DNA of 64,000 nt. Source: Vanessa cardui. Taxonomy: Eukaryota > Arthropoda > Insecta > Lepidoptera > Nymphalidae. A model generated the notes under the pieces. It was not told the origin of the DNA. It searched no databases and saw only the letters and a program-made list of their open reading frames with translations. The stretch spans positions 4,216,001 through 4,280,000 of the forward strand of contig NC_061127.1 of assembly GCF_905220365.1 (NCBI RefSeq), read 5' to 3'. Below, in pieces: positions 59,401 through 64,000 of the stretch; the stretch's first letter is position 1, and each line of letters begins with the position of its first letter. Both the position numbers and the translations under genes were made by a program.

Positions 59401-62192
59401 GGGAAATGACTTATACTTAAAGATGACTCTCGGTGTAAGAAATTATTAGAAATAACTGATTCCTACAATTTACATGTTTTACCTCTTAAGTCTACACACC
59501 ATTCTCCTGGGTGTATTCCATCCCTTCTGGATCTTATTATGATTTCTTCTCCCGATTTTATTTCAAAATATGGCCAATGCCCTGCTGATGCATTTTCCTA
59601 TCATGACCTGATCTTTCTTTCGTATAAAATTCGTCCTCCTAAAGCTAAATCTAGAACACTTCTGTATCGTAATTTTGCAGGAATGGATCAGATTCGACTC
59701 TGTGATGATGCTCGCCAGTTGGATTGGTCGTCGGTACTCTCTGCTGAGTCAATTAATGACAAAATAGATAAATTTAATAGGCTGCTTACTCAATTATACG
59801 ACACCCATGCCCCTTTGAGACCGGTTAAGTTGAAACACCTTCCAGCGCCGTGGTTGTCAGACGACTTAAAAAAGATGATTGAAAAAAAAAACCATGCTAA
59901 AAACAAATTTAAGATGCATGACACAGACATCAATCGCGACAAATATAGGAAAGCTCGGAATCGATGCAATACAGCATGTAGAGACGCTCAACGACGCTAC
60001 ATTCACAAATCTGTCGAAAACGGCGACACTTCAAAAATCTGGAAATTTCTTGAAACACTAGGAGTTGGTAAATCAGCACATAACTCTCCCATTAAAATTG
60101 ACGTTGAGCTTTTAAATAAGCATTTCTCTTCACATTCTGTACTTGATAGTGTTGATAAGCATTGCACGCTTAATATTCTTTCCTCGCAACCAACTTCTAT
60201 ATTTCCACCGTTTACATTTTCCTCTATCACTGAATGTGATGTTAAGAAGAACATATTATCCACGTCTTCGAATGCCGTTGGTACTGACTGCATAAGCCGT
60301 AAAATGATTATTCCCATCCTTGACATTATTGCTCCTACTTTAGTGCACATCCTAAATTACTCCATCACCCGTAGCACATTCCCTGATGCTTGGAAAGGTG
60401 CTCATATCATACCACTTCCCAAAAAACCTAATCCTATTAACAACTCCGATTACAGACCGATTTCCATTCTTCCATTTCTTTCCAAAATTTTAGAAAAAAT
60501 AGTTTTTCAACAAATAAACACTTTCCTTAACAATCACTCCATCCTCAACTCTCTCCAATCGGGCTTCCGCGCGGGTCATAGTACGGTCTCTGCTCTGGTG
60601 AAGGTTACTGATGACATTCGTGCAGCCATGGATAATAAACAACTCACAATTTTAATTTTATTGGATTTTAGCAACGCATTTAATTGTGTTGATCATGACA
60701 TCCTTTTGAGTTTGTTAAGTTCTATTAACATATCTCCATCAGTGGTAGATTGGTTTCAAAGTTACCTCAAAGGCCGACGACATCGTATTCGCCATAATGA
60801 GTCTTTCTCCTCATGGTGTGATGTTCAGGCAGGGGTTCCTCAAGGTGGCGTCTTATCTCCTTTACTCTTTTCAATTTTTATTAATTCTATCACTTCAAGC
60901 ATTTCTTCTCTCTACCATATGTATGCAGACGATATCCAGATTTATCGACATGCATCACTTCAAGATCTTCCTGCAGCGATTGATGCTATTAATGACGATC
61001 TTGTTTCAATCTCTGAGTGGAGCAAGCGATACGGACTTAACATCAATCCAAGTAAATCGCAAGCAATCATAATTGGTAGTCCAGGCATGATCTCTAGGGT
61101 AGATTTATTAAATTTACCACCTGTGGAATACAGAGGTACTACAATAGCCTACTACTCTAACGTTAGAGATCTCGGTGTGTATTTAGACCAGACGCTATCA
61201 TGGTCAGTACAAATAAAAGAGGTCAGTAGGAAAATATTCGCTGCGTTGAGCTCATTGCGACGACTCCAATCTGTACTTCCAATTCCTACCAAAATTATGC
61301 TAGCAAACTCTCTCCTTTTATCAATTCTAGATTACGCAGATGCAAGCTATCCTGATCTCACCGAGGACCAACTGAATAAACTTGAGCGACTTCAAAATAT
61401 TGCTATTCGATTCATATTTTGCCTACGAAAATATGACCATGTCTCCGAATATCGTTCAAAACTCAAGTGGCTTCCTATACGTCTTCGCCGGAACTTACAT
61501 ATTCTTTCTCTTCTGTACTGTGCGCTATTTAACTATAGTTTTCCTACATATTTAAAAGATAAATTTGAATTTCTTGGTGATCCTTTGTCTTTAAGATCTA
61601 AGCGGTACCTAACACTTAAAATGCCTGTACACAAAACTAAATTTCTAAACAAATCGTTTACTGTACAGGCCATAAGGTTATGGAATGCCCTTCCAGTAAA
61701 CATTAAAAAGGCTCCATCTATTTCAGTTTTTAAAAGAGCCGTTAAAAACTATTACCTAAATAATAATTCAGACGACTTTAATTAATTATTTTATACAACA
61801 TTTATTATGTAATTTTATGTATTTTTATATCATTTTATTATCTTAAGTATGTATTAGTGTATGATAGAGATATATATTATTTATATATAATATATATGTA
61901 TATATATTTATATATATATATATAAGAAGTATAAGTATTAGTGTGTAACTATTTGTATGTAAGTTTATGACTGCACCGCCTACGCCGATGGTTTTGGATT
62001 CTCCCTTTGATTGGGTTGTCTGGAAGAGATGGCTAAAAAGCCATAAGTCCGCCCATTGTACAACACTTTTAATGTACTTCTTTTGTTTTGTTTTTTTTTT
62101 TAATCCTATTTTTTTGTATTTTATTAATTTTATGTTACTTTCTTTTTTGTTTCTGTGTGTGGTGTGCAATAAAGAATTATAAAAAAAAAAAT
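59401..62192 (+). mobile_element. LINE (Jockey/CR1-type), 5'-truncated, with its own poly(A) end
   Basis: Homology starts at about 59419, inside the C-terminal part of the endonuclease domain, and runs through a complete reverse transcriptase to a 3' untranslated region with an AT dinucleotide-rich stretch (61872-61924). AATAAA at 62168-62173 is followed by an A run from about 62180. Upstream of 59419 the frame meets a TGA and similarity fades. No target duplication was identified. Confidence 0.85.
59539..61785 (+). CDS. LINE reverse transcriptase ORF (ORF2 C-terminal part)
   Basis: 748 codons without interruption; the frame is open back to about 59419. The N-terminal piece ends an endonuclease domain (SYHDLIFLSYKI; upstream THHSPGCIPSLLDLI). 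RT motifs run in order: FPDAWKGAHIIPLPKKPN with DYRPISILPFLSKILEKI, then SGFRAGHSTVSAL, LLDFSNAFNCVDHD, AGVPQGGVLSPLLFSIFIN and the catalytic YADD at residues 462-465. The C-terminus (TVQAIRLWNALPVNIKKAPS) is the usual LINE end. All catalytic RT residues are present, so decay is slight. Without a full endonuclease or ORF1 this copy cannot be autonomous. Clade within the Jockey/CR1 group is not decided. Confidence 0.9.
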   Translation: MISSPDFISKYGQCPADAFSYHDLIFLSYKIRPPKAKSRTLLYRNFAGMDQIRLCDDARQLDWSSVLSAESINDKIDKFNRLLTQLYDTHAPLRPVKLKHLPAPWLSDDLKKMIEKKNHAKNKFKMHDTDINRDKYRKARNRCNTACRDAQRRYIHKSVENGDTSKIWKFLETLGVGKSAHNSPIKIDVELLNKHFSSHSVLDSVDKHCTLNILSSQPTSIFPPFTFSSITECDVKKNILSTSSNAVGTDCISRKMIIPILDIIAPTLVHILNYSITRSTFPDAWKGAHIIPLPKKPNPINNSDYRPISILPFLSKILEKIVFQQINTFLNNHSILNSLQSGFRAGHSTVSALVKVTDDIRAAMDNKQLTILILLDFSNAFNCVDHDILLSLLSSINISPSVVDWFQSYLKGRRHRIRHNESFSSWCDVQAGVPQGGVLSPLLFSIFINSITSSISSLYHMYADDIQIYRHASLQDLPAAIDAINDDLVSISEWSKRYGLNINPSKSQAIIIGSPGMISRVDLLNLPPVEYRGTTIAYYSNVRDLGVYLDQTLSWSVQIKEVSRKIFAALSSLRRLQSVLPIPTKIMLANSLLLSILDYADASYPDLTEDQLNKLERLQNIAIRFIFCLRKYDHVSEYRSKLKWLPIRLRRNLHILSLLYCALFNYSFPTYLKDKFEFLGDPLSLRSKRYLTLKMPVHKTKFLNKSFTVQAIRLWNALPVNIKKAPSISVFKRAVKNYYLNNNSDDFN

Positions 62193-62537
62193 AAAAGAAA
62201 TGCTGCTAGCATTCTTGCCACCTTTCCACGCGTTCAAGATTTATATAGTGACTAGTTTTAATTCATATATATATATGTATATTTAAGCATTTAATGTTAT
62301 TAATTCTTATAATAATAAATCAATATTATTCTACAGTTGATTCTTTAGACACACTAAAGAATTTTATGATATAAAAAATTACAAAGATTATATATTATAT
62401 GCAGTGGATTTTCCTTAACAATTTTATGATTATACAAAGATTCTTAATAACTTTGCCAGCGTTCGTTTAAAATTGCTATAATTATTTTGAAGTTAAACGT
62501 CAATGGGATTAGTAGATACAATGAGAATTCAAAAACC

Positions 62538-62762
62538 TACTGGCGACCTCCATGGTCGAGTAATGTGTACGCCGGTTTTCATGGGTCGAACCCAGTCGAG
62601 TGATGTCACTCCGAGGTCCTAGGTTCGATTCCTGATCGAGTCGATGCAGAAAATTAATTATGTTGTCTTGGGTCTGGGTATTTGTGGTACCGTCGTTACT
62701 TCTGATTTTTCAAACCACAAGTGATTTAGCTACATTAGGATCAGAGTAATGTATGTGATGTT
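62538..62762 (+). mobile_element. Family G SINE-like element with intact B-box-like motif
   Basis: GACCTCCATGGTCGAGTAAT, CCGGTTTTCATGGGTCGAAC, TAGGTTCGATTCCTGATCG, GTTGTCTTGGGTCTGGGTA, GATGTTGTC end. Its usual TATTTATT tail is replaced by the palindrome at 62763-62824. Confidence 0.75.
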
Positions 62763-62824
62763 GTCTCTGTGTTCTTGTATTCATATCAATATATGAATTG
62801 ATATGAATACAAGAACACAGAGAC
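62763..62824. repeat. Perfect 28-base palindrome with 6-base loop
   Basis: Arm 62763-62790 (GTCTCTGTGTTCTTGTATTC then ATATCAAT) is exactly the reverse complement of 62797-62824. The loop is ATATGA. Confidence 0.95.
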
Positions 62825-63003
62825 CCATGGTATTCATAGTATTTGTTTTGTTACAGTACTAAAAGAAACATTGATCTTATCAAATAATGTATCGAACATT
62901 AGATAAAATATATCAAATATATCGAAAAATCTATCTATGTTCCTATTAAAAACATGATTATGCAAGAAAACAAGGATGAGATAGTTAAAATATATCCGTT
63001 TTA

Positions 63004-63257
63004 AATCTATACATATAATAAAATTGGAATGTCTGTTTGTTAATATTAAAATTGGTTCTATTTTACTCAATTCTTAATGTATGTACGGTATATATGCCAA
63101 AATAACATTATTTACAATTTTTGTCTGTCTCTGGAACGGCTGGACCGATTTTTACGGGACTTTCACTGGCAGATAACTGATATAATAAGCCGCAACTTAG
63201 GCTAAAATATTATTTTTGTTAAATTCAAACGCATATAAGGTCGCGGGCACAGCTAGT
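63004..63257 (+). mobile_element. Non-autonomous Helitron-like element
   Basis: Begins TCTATACATATAATAAAATTGG and ends GGTCGCGGGCACAGCTAGT, both typical of abundant lepidopteran non-autonomous Helitrons (TC start, CTAGT end). It contains CTGGAACGGCTGGACCGATT. The minus-strand 78-codon frame overlapping its start is not a gene. Confidence 0.72.
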
Positions 63258-63689
63258 AATAAATAAGCAATATCGACCGTTTTTATATCCTTGTTTGCTG
63301 AATAAATTGAGTTTAATTAATCAACGAATGCTACAAATAAAATGTCATCCAACGTTTCGAAACATAAAATCGCCGTGTAATATATTTGCTGCGTTTTGAC
63401 AATTATCTTTTTGCTACTACAACATTACGATACGATAATTACGATAAACTTCCACTATTTTGATCGTAATCATTGTCGAGCATTTGTTTTGATATTCGGC
63501 ATGAAATCATGATCGGTCGAAAGATAAATTACATTGACAAACAGTTAGAGTGATAAAAATGTCGAAACAGTTGATAAAAATAGTCATTTATTGGAACACT
63601 TTAATATCTGTGATTATATAATAGAGTAGGTTTTAGCGGGAAGCAACAATAAATACGTAATTATTATCTGCCTTTTTACTTTGCTTAGG

Positions 63690-63990
63690 TTATAAAAAAG
63701 CCGAGGTGAGAACGCGTGCATCTTAACCGATGATTGGGTTCAAACCCAAGCACGCACCACTGAAATGCATTTGCTTAATTTGTGTTTATAATTAATCTCG
63801 AGCTTGGCGGTGAGAGAAAACATCGTGAGGAAACCTGTATGTGTTTAATTTCATAGAAATCTAAACCTTATGTATTCCACCAGCCCGCATTGGAACTGCG
63901 TGGTGGTATATGTTCCGAACCTTTTCCTCAAGGGGAGAGGCCTTAGCCCAGCAGTGGGAAATTTACAGTTTGTTTTTGTAGATTATAAAA
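63690..63990 (+). mobile_element. SINE with damaged A box near the window end
   Basis: TTATAAAA at 63690-63697 and 63983-63990 flank it. The head reads CCGAGGTGAGAACGCGTGC, so the TGGCCCAGTGGTTA portion is missing, while ATTGGGTTCAAACCCAAGC and the AACATCGTGAGGAAACCTG core remain. Confidence 0.85.
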
Positions 63991-64000
63991 TAAATCCATG

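Noticed and set aside
61872..61924. TATATA-rich tract that could look like an origin or promoter
   Set aside because: Simple AT dinucleotide repeat in the LINE 3' untranslated region.
1..64000. CRISPR arrays, operons, ribosome binding sites or phage genes
   Set aside because: None seen. Spliced genes, poly(A) signals and SINEs make this a eukaryotic chromosome segment; repeated units are dispersed, not regularly spaced arrays.

Overview
This is a eukaryotic, AT-rich, intron-containing window from a lepidopteran insect. A nymphalid-type butterfly is most likely, because it is full of tRNA-derived SINEs that resemble the Metulj family known from Heliconius, together with Helitron-like ends and other repeats familiar from butterfly genomes. 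The taxonomic call is inference; the gene structures below were read directly from splice sites and reading phase.

Left third (1-25.6 kb): a compact gene block. A heparan sulfate 3-O-sulfotransferase (minus, six exons, 1418-3984) and a TFPT-like INO80 subunit carrying an HMG box (plus, four exons, 4756-5698) are divergent. The TFPT-like gene converges on glyoxalase II (HAGH, minus, five exons, 5880-7731), which has a mitochondrial-leader first exon. HAGH diverges from UTP20 (plus, fourteen exons, 8316-20727), a 2772-residue HEAT-repeat protein of the small-subunit processome. UTP20 converges on the 3' end of a four-transmembrane claudin/calcium-channel-gamma-superfamily gene (minus, 24145-25621). 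All exon phases in these genes close without frameshift.

Right two thirds (25.6-64 kb): a transposon-rich desert. One more exon of the four-TM gene lies at 39366-39504, so most of 25.6-39.4 kb is a single 13.7-kb intron. The remainder holds SINEs (two tail subfamilies), a second abundant short repeat (called family B here), Helitron-like elements with CTAGT-type ends (family E), a MITE in two copies, a 1-kb element with inverted ends and repeated GGTCCAAT motifs, three LINE 3' fragments of one family, and a nearly full-length LINE reverse-transcriptase ORF at 59.5-61.8 kb of a different family.

The genes do not form a pathway. They are housekeeping functions (rRNA processing, chromatin remodelling, methylglyoxal detoxification), a Golgi glycosaminoglycan enzyme and a membrane protein. 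The least expected observations are the distant exon, the HAGH dual leader, a TFPT plus HMG-box architecture, two different SINE subfamilies in the same site of a Helitron-like repeat, and the GGTCCAAT-rich inverted-repeat element.
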